A program made the position numbers and the translations under genes. Source: Beverwykella pulmonaria (taxonomy: Eukaryota; Ascomycota; Dothideomycetes; Pleosporales; Melanommataceae). Taken from it: a DNA stretch of 64,000 nt. The notes below the pieces were generated by a model. It ran no database searches. It was given only the letters and a program-made list of their open reading frames with translations, and was not told the DNA's origin. Shown piece after piece: positions 54,169-64,000 of the stretch (positions are counted from its first letter, which is position 1; each line of letters opens with the position of its first letter). The stretch is taken from assembly GCA_001599595.1 (NCBI GenBank), contig BCHH01000001.1:887025-951024 (forward strand), written 5' to 3'.

Positions 54169-55998
54169 TCAAACCCTCTCATGCGGCTGCACACCACTCG
54201 TGTGCTCATTCATCGCCGCCTCAATCGCCTCAAAGCTCCCTCTCCGACTCTCATCCCCCAAATCGCCCCCATTCCCAAACTCCTTCTGCCGCAGTTCCCA
54301 GCTACCCACTCTCTCATGCGTCTTCCTCGCGGCACCACCGTCCTTGTTTCCCAAACTGACAATGCCTGCTGGTGCAGCCGCATTCTTCGCAATACTCAGA
54401 TCGGGATCGGATGCGAGTTTGGCCGACCCCTTGAAGCCCCCGAGGTCAGATTGCTTCGTGCGGCTGACGCGGTGGAAGCGGATCCCGCCGGCGAGCATGG
54501 CGAGCGCGAACAGCAAGCCTGCGACGACGAGCGTGACGACGGCGCCGATGACGCCTGCTACGGCGGGGGTGATTTTATATCGTTTTGTGGAGGGATTGCT
54601 GACGACTATGTTGACACTCGACTCATCCACGCCCCAGCAGAAGAGCGCGGGGGAATTGCACGTGGAGCACCAGTCTTCAAGCGTATTAACCATAATGCGG
54701 CTCATCATGTCTTGGAAGTCGAGCCATTGCATTTCCGTGTTCGATGGGCCGTGGCCGAACATTGGGTGTGGGGTTAGATCGCCGGTGAAGTCGGTGCCGT
54801 TTTGGTAGTAAAATTGCACCCAGAGTTCGGAAGGATCGGAGGGGAAGAGGCTGGATCCTCGGCTGTAGAGCTCGAAGACGATGGCTGAGCCGAAGGGGGG
54901 TACGGAGCGGAAGTGGTCGTTGATGTAGTCGACCATCATAAGGGAGAAGAGGGAAACGAGGGGTTCGTGTTCGCCGAAGAGGAGGGTGAGGGCATGGGCG
55001 GAGCTGTTTGTGGTGTTGCCTTTGGCCTCTACCATCTTTTGGAAGGAGCCGAGGATGAGTGCGGAGAGGGTTTTTCCGGCCATGGCTTTGTTGTCGGTAT
55101 CGTCGGTTGAGGCTGAGGTGTTGCCATATTCATACCATGCTTTCTCGTCAGCGAGGTATCTGAGCTGATCAAGGACGCCGGCGTTCGCAGATTGGTTGTT
55201 GAGCTTTTTGTAGACATCTGAGTCGTGCACATAGGCGTACGAGAGGTAGTCGTAGATTTCGAAGGCATTCATGTAATCGCTGAAGTCATGTGTTAGCGAT
55301 TCGGGTTCCTGTTTAAAGAATCGTGAAGGTAATGTGACTTACAGTCTGTTCTTCGCAATGTGCCCCTTGAATATGCCTACGTCTAGAGCCTGATAGAAAC
55401 TCTCATGGGCGGCCTTGGTTTGCAAGTACTGCTCAGTCGTTTCATACATGGCGCTGTCTAGTTGCGAAGCGGGACAATTTTGGTTTCCTCCAATGTACAC
55501 GCTCTGCGCATCATATTCGCTAATGGAATTGATCTGGGCATACTGATAACCACCTAAGGGGAAGTCTATTGCCGAGCCGTTTGCAAGGATGCCAGTCGCA
55601 TCCGCGGTAGGTCCAGTTCGGGTGGCGTTGATGGAGAAAGGAGGATACAGGCCCTGCATAAAGGCCTGTGCTGAAGCGATGAGGTATGGCTCGTCGAGCG
55701 TCTGGATCAGAAGCTCGTCGTTGTTCAGGGTGTATGGCTCAAGGCCAAGCATCTGCTGTACTCCAAGTCCAGTCGGGGCACCTGCGTCATCGTTGACATA
55801 TCTGCTTCTGAAGTTTTGGCCTAGCGCGTGCATCTGCTGAGCTCCAAAAGCACTGAGTATCTGGTCGCCAGAGAGAATAGGTGTCCGTTCTCCTGTCCGG
55901 ACAAAGACGACAGAGCCATGGATGTGCATTGTGTTCTTGTCGTTGGCGGCTTCAACCGGCCAGGCCGCAGCCATGACTGCCAGGAAGAGCGCGAGCAT
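54169..55998 (-). CDS. Histidine-acid-phosphatase-like membrane protein, catalytic His missing
   Basis: Two exons, 55998-55343 and 55279-54169, with a 63-bp intron, give 588 residues. The start MLALFLAVMAAAWPVEA is a signal peptide; an in-frame Met lies 27 codons upstream. The fold is histidine phosphatase (phytase/acid phosphatase branch): VVFVRTGERTPILSG corresponds to the RHGxRxP signature but has Thr in place of the nucleophilic His. Later come GLEPYTLNNDELLIQ, a central domain, and LLFGEHEPLVSLFSLM, which corresponds to the HD/HE proton-donor motif. Cysteines (WCSTCNSPALFCWG) and N-glycosylation sites suit an extracellular domain. A transmembrane helix (AVAGVIGAVVTLVVAGLLFA) at about residue 465 precedes a 100-residue cytosolic tail. 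Enzyme activity is doubtful; it may be a pseudoenzyme or receptor-like protein. Confidence 0.85.
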
Positions 55999-57388
55999 GA
56001 TGGGGGCTGAGGAGCTCGAGCAATGGGGAGAGCTAGAGTTAGAGGGAGAGAGAGAAAGCAAGACACAAGGCTGAAGCAAAAGTGACAGGACGGAAAGAGA
56101 TACTTATTCTTCCCGTAGCGTCTCTTCTCTAGCCAGTCGCATGCAGCTCGCTCTGGCTCTTAACAAGGCAGGAGGATGCTAATTGCTTATCACCAAGCAC
56201 AAAGAGGCTGCTTGGCACTGCTCGACAGCAAAGAAGCTCCAGCTGCAGAGGGCGCGGGGTAGCTGCGGCAACCTATCACCTGGTGACTGGTTCTCTGGTC
56301 ATGTCAGCGAACGCCCGCATACGGCAAAGGCAGGCCACCTGGCGCATCGGGCAGAGCACACCATCTGCGCTCGAAGAAGCAAAGTCCCCAACCAAGAGCA
56401 CTGGCATTCTCCCCAACCAAGACCGCTGGCATTCAGGCACAGCCCGCGCCTCACCGCAGCCTGACAAGACGCCCTGGCGGCTACCAGCGAAGCATTTCCG
56501 CGCGAGGAGGTTGGCATGCGGGGCGTGAACCGTGATGTCCAGGTGGTTCAGCCGAGCGCTCGGTACGAAGATGGCGCGCTAACAATTCAGAAAAAAATAC
56601 TTATCGCATCCTCTGCCATGCCCGAAGCAGCCTAGCCCAATATTCCTCTCAAGTCACCACCACTCACATGTCACCACCTCGGTGCACACATTGGCGAACC
56701 GCGACACTTCACCAGAATGAAGAACAGGTCAGACGTTCCGCCGCGTTGTGTTCCTGCATTCTGACCAGCCTTCCTGTCGTGTGCACGCTTTCCGGGTTGC
56801 ACGTTGCGCTGAAGAGCCGCTCCATGCACAGCCTCAGCGAAGTCGGTACACCATACAAGGCATGGCGAAGGCGCACTGGGTGGGGTGAGACACACCTTTC
56901 GTATGTGTAAAAATGGCGGGAGCTATTCGTTCATTGGACGGGGACCTGGATACTTTACTCACACCACTATCATGTTCAGGTACTTGCGGATCCTGCCGCA
57001 TCGGGGGCTGAACATGAAGGGTCTGGTATCGTTGGACAATGGAAGTCTGGTGTAAAAAAAAACTGGAACGGAACGGTTGAAAACATTGCATTGCACCTGC
57101 AGTCGCTTCAAATGGATTAAAATGTTATATCTTCACTGGCTGTTCATAGCCAGCCATGTGCAAGGTCCCCAGCTCACAAAGTAAAAACAAAACGTGCTCT
57201 TGATCGAACAGGCTTGCATTGGCTCCGCCCACAGAACTAACGAATATTGCTACATGGTCCCATCTACCACCGGTGTAGGAATCTCTCTACCATGTCCACG
57301 CCACCAATAAGATGAAAACGCCAACTCAGGCCCCAATATGTACCTGACCCGGATATTTTGCGTCTTTCTCCCTTCCCTAACTCTGAAA
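55999..57388. other. Intergenic, 1.4 kb, no supported gene
   Basis: Upstream of the phosphatase-like gene and downstream of the ATP-citrate lyase subunit 1 gene. Overlapping small open frames on both strands (56183-56528, 56276-56517, 56668-56910) reflect composition. No RNA gene found. Confidence 0.5.
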
Positions 57389-59641
57389 TTACAATGTGAC
57401 TTCCACACGGCCCTCCGCGCCTGGTGCGCCACCCTGTCCCAGCGATGGAAGAAGGTATGTGATGTCGTCCCAGGGGTGTCTGTACAGACCAGTCCTCAGC
57501 CTCTTCTGGTCGAGGAAGTGGGCAATCAGACCGATACTCCGCCCAAGGACGAACAGACCGTTGAGCACACCCATCTTGAGGTAGTCCTCGGCCTCCTCTG
57601 CGGAGAAGGCACCGCAGTTGCGCATCAAGTCAACGAAGCAGACGGCGATGCAGCCGTCGACGTTGAGAATGAGGTTGTCCTTCTTAGATGTCGTCACAGT
57701 CTCGACGGCAAGAGCATAATCGAGCATCTTGGAGCTAGGGAAGTTCTTCTGGACGAACTCCTTGACAAGTTCGACACGGAGATCGGGGTTGTTGCGGGAC
57801 TTGATCCTGTGGCCAATACCGGGAACTTCGTACTGTTAGTAACTGAAAGTAATCAAAAATGCAGGTACCGAAGACTTACTGAGCTTGTTCTCCTTCCTCA
57901 TCGTGTCGACAAAGTCACGAGGGCTAAGACCCTTGTCGTAGGCCTTGGTGAACTCCTCGGCAGCGCCGTCCAACGCACCTCCGAAGCGCGAACCAATGGT
58001 CAAGAGACCAGAGACGAGCGCGCTGATGAGATCCTTACCGGCACGGGTGGTAATAATGGTGTTCATGGCACCAGACACAGCTGGACCGTGGTCGGCAGTC
58101 AACATGAGCACCATCTCCAGGAAGCGGCTGGCGTAGTCGGGCAGGCGGCGACGGAACCAAAGCAGAGACATGACACCGCCAATGCCAATGTTGTCCTTGA
58201 ACACATCGGAGATGGGCATACCGGCGTAGAGCAGCTCCTGGCCACGGTCGTCAGAAATGGTAGAGATGAAAGCAGCAGGCTTTCGGATGAGGCCGAGTTC
58301 CTGCGCCCACGCGTAGTCGATGGGAATCTTGGGGACAACAGGCTCTGGCTTGGGCTTGATGGTGCCTTCCTTCACCAGCTTCTGGTACACTTGGGCGAGG
58401 GTCTCGGGCATGTCCTCAAAGGTCTCCGGCACGTAGATGCCGGCTTCCCTCATGGACTTGTTCTTCATGGCCGCGGTCTCCAGCTGGGAGTTGGCGAAAG
58501 AGCCAGCGTGGCCGAACTGAACTTCCGTCTTGAGCAGACCAGCAACGGTACCAATCGCCCATGCGACAATGGGCTTGGTGACTTGGCCAGACTTGACGGC
58601 CTCGATCACACGGTACTCCTCAACACCACCGACCTCTCCGAGCAGCACAATCGCCTTGCAGTCGGGGTCGGCTTGGTATCGGAGAACGTGGTCGATGAAG
58701 GTTGTCCCTGGGTACCTGTCACCGCCAATGGCGACACCCTCCAACACACCGTCGGTGGTATTCGCGATGATGTTGTTCAGCTCGTTGGACATGCCACCAG
58801 ACTTGGAGACGTATGAGACGGAACCGGGGCGGTAGAGCTTGGAGGCGACGATGTTGTCCATCATACCGCCCGTGTTACCGATTTTGAACGCTCCAGGCTT
58901 GATGCCACCGACGGTGGCAGGGCCAATGATGGTGATGCCCTTCTTCTGGGCAACGTGCAGGATCTCTCGGGCACGCTAAGTGGATGTCAGTGTCCAACCC
59001 AACCCAACACCTGTATATAACGTTGGTGCGGAGTACTTACTCGCTCGGGCACACCTTCCGCGATGATGGCAATCGACTTAATTTGCGGGAACTCCATCAA
59101 TTCCATGGTGGAGCTGTAGACGGATCGAGAGGAGGCAAAGTTGACAATTGTGTCAACGTCGCTGTGCTTGGCCATGGCCTTCTCCACGGACTGGTAGACA
59201 GGGAGGAGGGTCTCGCTGGTTCCCCAGTACCTGCATGTGCGTGTTAGCTTTCCGTGCGCAAATGGGTGCTTGTGTCTTGGCAAACGCACATTTTGCTCAC
59301 GAATTGACCGCCGAATGTGTAGATGATGCCGGCGACCGAGGGAGTCTTGCGCTTGCAGATGAAGTCGAAATCGAGCATACCCTGCACGGCGCGGGGCTGC
59401 AGGCCGCTGCGGGAGATTGGTTAGCATGCGTTTACATTGTGCATAGATTGGGTCGCTGCCAGGGGTGGCCTTACTAGACGAAGCATCGTGTCTTGGGGTG
59501 GAAGAGCGTGTGGGCGGCGGGAGGGCTCAATGGACGGCTGGGGGCTACGAAACGACGGATGTTGTCATTCGGGGTGAGGTTGTCCTGGCCGGACGCAGCT
59601 TGCGGAGCAGACGCCCCGTTGACAGGCACGGCGGAAGGCAT
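57389..59641 (-). CDS. ACL1: ATP-citrate lyase subunit 1 (citryl-CoA lyase/CoA-binding part)
   Basis: Together with subunit 2 converts cytosolic citrate, ATP and CoA to acetyl-CoA, oxaloacetate and ADP. Five exons, 59641-59475, 59406-59290, 59230-59041, 58975-57880 and 57825-57389, give 668 residues (fungal norm about 670). Motifs: [16 protein letters not shown] at the N-terminus, [52 protein letters not shown], a CoA/citryl-phosphate region [13 protein letters not shown], the phospho-histidine loop [13 protein letters not shown], and the citrate-synthase-like part [30 protein letters not shown] and [17 protein letters not shown]. The last intron needs a GAAG acceptor to give the conserved IPGIGHR. 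It is head to head with subunit 2, an arrangement known in ascomycetes. In animals both parts are one polypeptide. Confidence 0.97.
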
Positions 59642-60746
59642 TGTGGCCGGTTGGTGTGGCGATCGAGGGCAATCGAGGAGAGCGACAAATCGATCGTGAG
59701 GAATGTGCGCTGTTTGGGCAGAGCCGTGTCAGTATAGGTAAACAGATTCCAGATCGGAGGGAAGGCGTGTGTCGGGCTCTGCGGTAGCTGACGTGAGGGC
59801 TCAAAAGCTGGGAAGGAAAACCGAGGGCAGAAAAGAGCTGGCGGGAGCTGTGGAGAGGCTCAGGCGTGGATGCAGAGACACAGTGGGAGGAGGCACGATG
59901 ATAACACACGGCGGGACTTACTTTTTGAGAGACGGCGCTGGAGGACGGCGTGGGGATGCGAGAGTGATGAAGAGACGGCGGCCACGCTTTCCGAGCAATT
60001 CTGGAGTCGTGCACGGCGTTGAGGTTCGTGCCCCTGCTTGGGTTGTTGGGGGAAAGGCCGACCCGCTAGTCGGGAAGTCGCGAGGTGGGCGGTGAGGGGA
60101 TCCGGGCAGGGTCGACAGGGTCAACACACTGATTGTGAGGCCTTGCAGCTCGAAATTTGCGCGGAGAGAGGGCGGTTCTGGCTGCACAGCGCTGGCGAGC
60201 ATGCAATGGCGAGCCTGGTAGCTGGAATCGGGTTGCTTGCGCTGTTGCTGTCTGCTCTTGCCTTTGAGCTTCGGTGGCCGTGTCCGTGCTGGTACCCCTG
60301 TCGCTCTGCGCTTTCCCGCTTATTAGCCCGCAACTCTCTCTAGCTGGCGCTGCTGGGCTCAACAACGGAAAAAACATACAGACCGCTGTTCCCACCGCAG
60401 TGATAGCAGCCTTCCACGCTCCCCAAATTCTTGCAATCCCGACTCCCAGCGCTCAACCACATATAGGTACGTCCCAGCAATCCCGCGTGTCCTGTCTTCG
60501 TGTTTTGTGTCCCGGCATTCTCCACAGTTCCCGGTCTCGGACTTTTCACAAGACTGCCCCATCTAAACGCTGCCGACCGCCATCGGGAAATCAAGCTGCA
60601 AACTCGACGGGAGCATTCTCACCCTCGTTGCACACTATTGTCTTGTCAATAACTCTCTGCTGTCGTCCCTTTTTCTTCGCACACGACCACTGCACCAAAG
60701 AAGACCACACCACTCACCCGCTTCCAGCTCCCCACCGTCGCCCACC
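59642..60746. promoter_or_regulatory. Shared divergent promoter of the ATP-citrate lyase genes
   Basis: 1.1 kb between the starts of the two subunits, which must be made in equal amounts, so shared regulation is likely. Several CCAAT-like and GC-rich stretches occur, but I did not resolve a specific site. Open frames here (60274-60990 plus) are compositional. Confidence 0.65.
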
Positions 60747-62659
60747 ATGTCTGCCAAATCGATCCTCGAAGCCGACGGCAAAGCCATCCTCAGCTACCAC
60801 CTCACCCGCGCCCCCGTCATCAAGCCCACGCCTCTCCCCGCTGCAGCGACACACAACCCACCGCCGAAGCTCGCATCGCTGTACTTCGCCGCGGATGCCG
60901 ACGTCAAGGGCGTGCTCGACCAGGCCGAGTCCACCTACCCGTGGCTGCTTGTCCCGGGCTCCAAGTTCGTTGCGAAGCCAGATCAATTGATCAAGAGGCG
61001 AGGCAAGAGCGGCCTGCTGGCCCTGAACAAGACCTGGCCTGAGGCGCGCGCGTGGATCGAGGCGCGGGCTGGAAAGCCGCAGAGGGTCGAGACGGTTGAC
61101 GGCGTCCTGAGGCAGTTCTTGGTCGAGCCGTTCGTTCCCCACCCCCAAAACACAGAGTACTACATCAACATCAACTCGGTGCGAGAGGTACGTTTGGCTG
61201 TCTTTCTGTTTTCGTCGTCATTTTTGCGTGCCAATTGGGATCGGATCGGATCAGATCCTGCGGGGAGTCCAGAAGCAGGAGCAGGCGAAGAATGGCAAGC
61301 AAGCACGTAGTGGTGCATCCAAAGTACGCGGGCGGACTGTCAGGTTTTGTTCAGTGCCGGCCGGGCGAAGGGAGCCTAAGCCCGACCCACTGCTGCAGAG
61401 CACACACCCTTACACCCCGATAAGCGCGTCGGATTTCACATGTCAAATTTCCTTTGCCGTTTGTTGTTTGCCGCACTGGTCGAGCTTGGGACTTCTCTCA
61501 CGTTTCGTGTTGCGGCTCTGAGGTAGCGTCGGCATATGCCTCGGCCGTGCCAATCACATCGCGAACCGCTGGCTGACATTTTCCGCTTCAGGGCGACTGG
61601 ATCCTCTTCACCCACGAGGGTGGTGTCGATGTTGGCGATGTCGACGAGAAGGCTGAGAAGCTTCTCATTCCCGTCGACCTCTCCGAGTATCCTTCCAATG
61701 AGGAGATCGCCAAATCGCTTCTGAGCAAAGTCCCCAAGGGCGTGCACAACGTCCTTGTCGACTTCATTTCCCGACTATATGCCGTCTACGTCGACTGCCA
61801 ATTCACGTAAGCTGCGCTCCCCTTCAATTCCCCGGTCCTTTCTAATCACCCACAAAGCTATCTCGAAATCAACCCCCTCGTCGTCATCCCCAACGCCGAC
61901 GCCACCTCGGCTGAGGTCCACTTCCTCGATCTTGCTGCCAAGATTGACCAAACTGCTGAATTCGAGTGCGGTGCTAAGTGGGCTATTGCCCGTAGCGCAA
62001 AAGCTCTTGGCATTCCCAACGTCCCCTCAAAGGACGCAAAGACCACCATTGACGTCGGCCCACCGATGGAGTTCCCTGCTCCTTTCGGCCGTGAGATGAG
62101 CAAGGAGGAGGCCTATATTGCCGAGATGGACGCAAAGACTGGCGCCTCGCTCAAGCTTACTATCCTCAACGCCACTGGCCGTGTCTGGACTCTCGTGGCT
62201 GGTGGTGGTGCTTCCGTCGTTTATGCCGATGCCATTGCTTCCGCTGGATTCGCTGATGAGCTTGCCAACTATGGTGAATACTCTGGAGCCCCCACGGAGA
62301 CGCAGACTTTCCACTATGCTCGCACGGTTCTCGACCTCATGCTCCGCGCTCCCCAGCATCCCGAAGGCAAGGTCCTCTTCATTGGTGGTGGTATTGCCAA
62401 CTTCACCAACGTGGCATCCACCTTCAAGGGTGTCATCCGCGCCCTGAGGGAAGTCGCTCCTCTCCTCAACGAGCACAAGGTCCAGATTTGGATCCGCCGT
62501 GCTGGTCCCAACTACCAGGAGGGCCTCAAGAACATCAAGAACGTTGGTGTTGAGCTTGGCCTCAACATGCACGTGTACGGCCCCGAGATGCACGTGTCGG
62601 GTATCGTGCCATTGGCGCTTTCGGGGAAGACGACAGATGTCAAGGAGTTCTCTGGTTAA
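60747..62659 (+). CDS. ACL2: ATP-citrate lyase subunit 2 (ATP-grasp/citrate-binding part)
   Basis: Three exons, 60747-61187, 61592-61806 and 61858-62659, give 485 residues. Intron 1 is 404 bp, long for this genome; intron 2 is 51 bp with an ACAAAG acceptor. The product corresponds to the N-terminal half of animal ATP-citrate lyase: [38 protein letters not shown] (ATP-grasp nucleotide site), [34 protein letters not shown], the join [15 protein letters not shown], then [16 protein letters not shown], and the citrate-binding domain with [43 protein letters not shown] and [13 protein letters not shown]. The ending [19 protein letters not shown] is complete. Partner gene is subunit 1, divergent. 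Cytosolic supply of acetyl-CoA for lipids, sterols and histone acetylation. Confidence 0.97.
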
Positions 62660-63604
62660 AGCAAATGTATCATAGGAGTTGTCGTTTAAGCTTCATTGTT
62701 TCTTTAGTCCGGGGCTGAGAACAGGGTCCTGGATTATGGTTAGACAAATAGTGTAGCGCCCAGTAGATGATTCCCTCGTCAAGACTTTTGCCTGTACTTT
62801 GCATTCGGTACGCATAGTGAAAATAAGACTTTAATACCTTGGTACCCACATGTGTTCGTGTTCGCGCTTGTTGTGTTTATTCGCTGTTGGAATCCAAATA
62901 GCTTTACTGGGACGTACAAGGTCTCGCGCGTAGCCATGCTTGGCAGATACGACAGTCCATCCAAGCGAGCCGTCAAGGTTCACCAAAATTATATATATAT
63001 AATGTACCGTGGCTATTTTCAAAGATCTTGGGCGCCTCTCATCTCTAAATTACGTTTGCGTTGTCGCCTTCGCGCCTGATTTGCAAAGAGCCTCTTTCTA
63101 TAGCGTAACAGAGTTCCTTCCCTATAGCACCACCATTAAGCTCTTACCACTCCATAATACTCATGAGCATTCTTATCAGGCCTTAGAATCTTGTTATGAT
63201 GCTGAAAAGATATCATCAGCCTTGTGTCTGCTGTCGCACACAAATTCATGAACGGCCGCTACCCTGCCAGTACTTCTAACTACTAATTTTTAGCTAGTGT
63301 AAAACGACCCTGCACCTACATAATCATCAAGGCGTAATTTATTTGTGATGACTGTCAGGCCTGTGGCTGTGCAGAGACTTCGCGGGCAAGCCGACCTCAG
63401 CCCCGCAGCCTTGCAACTTTGGCCATGCCTCCGGTCAACCAGCCAGACTCAAGTGGCAAATAACACATAATTCTGCACGTGGACATCATGCTCGAAGCTT
63501 CGCTGTGGCAAATTCGTAAGCTATATATTTATGCTGATCCCCGTCTCTCTATGAAATAGAGAGAATAATAAAGAATAGTAAGTGATAATATAAATGTTCT
63601 AGCC
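62660..63604. other. Intergenic with a short AT microsatellite
   Basis: No gene recognised. A short AT-dinucleotide run lies near 62990-63003. Right end is the 3' flank of the WD40 gene. Confidence 0.5.

Positions 63605-64000
<396 letters not shown>

Noticed and set aside
57338..58816. A 492-codon open frame on the plus strand opposite ACL1
   Set aside because: It is the antisense shadow of a highly expressed-type coding region with G/C-ending codons; no family features and no start context.

Overview
This window is nuclear DNA of a filamentous ascomycete (Pezizomycotina; a Dothideomycete-like origin is my guess from general protein flavour, not proven). The evidence is many short spliceosomal introns (mostly 47-70 bp, GTANGT donors, CTRAC branch points), a split ATP-citrate lyase with two divergent subunit genes, DUF4419 and STAND/NLR genes, a small secreted cysteine-rich protein and low repeat content. 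Exon joins below were worked out by hand from splice signals, reading-frame phase and recognisable protein families; no alignment could be run.

Layout. 1-20.3 kb is a conserved housekeeping stretch: APS kinase, a DUF4419 protein, an MFS sugar transporter, TMA7, a decayed amidohydrolase, a small unknown gene, lariat debranching enzyme DBR1, an Rpr2/Snm1-type RNase MRP/P subunit, ZPR1, a PPIL3-type cyclophilin and an arrestin-like protein. 20.3-29.5 kb is a gene-poor accessory stretch with a small spliced unknown gene, an unusual tRNA-Leu gene, two lineage-specific small spliced genes, an F-box gene and decayed fragments. 29.6-47.6 kb returns to core genes: an acyl-CoA dehydrogenase with a peroxisomal tail, a secreted cysteine-rich protein, the ribosome-recycling ATPase RLI1 head to head with the chromatin remodeller CHD1, a membrane protein, and transporter MCH1 head to head with exosome subunit RRP42. 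47.6-64 kb holds a large NACHT-ankyrin STAND gene with nearly identical 99-bp repeats interrupted by an assembly gap, a histidine-acid-phosphatase-like membrane protein lacking the catalytic histidine, the divergent ATP-citrate lyase pair, and at the right edge the C-terminus of a second STAND-type (WD40) gene.

Functionally the core genes concern RNA processing and translation (DBR1, Snm1-like, PPIL3-like, RRP42, TMA7, ZPR1, RLI1), chromatin (CHD1), sulfur assimilation (APS kinase) and acetyl-CoA/lipid metabolism (ATP-citrate lyase, acyl-CoA dehydrogenase).

The most unusual signal is at 22238-22384 (minus): an otherwise canonical tRNA-Leu(UAG), with the usual intron after position 37, carries a second 48-bp insertion exactly between the 5' strand of the T stem and the T loop. 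The insertion has a GC donor, a perfect TACTAAC branch site and an AG acceptor, so it looks like an mRNA-type intron inside a tRNA gene.
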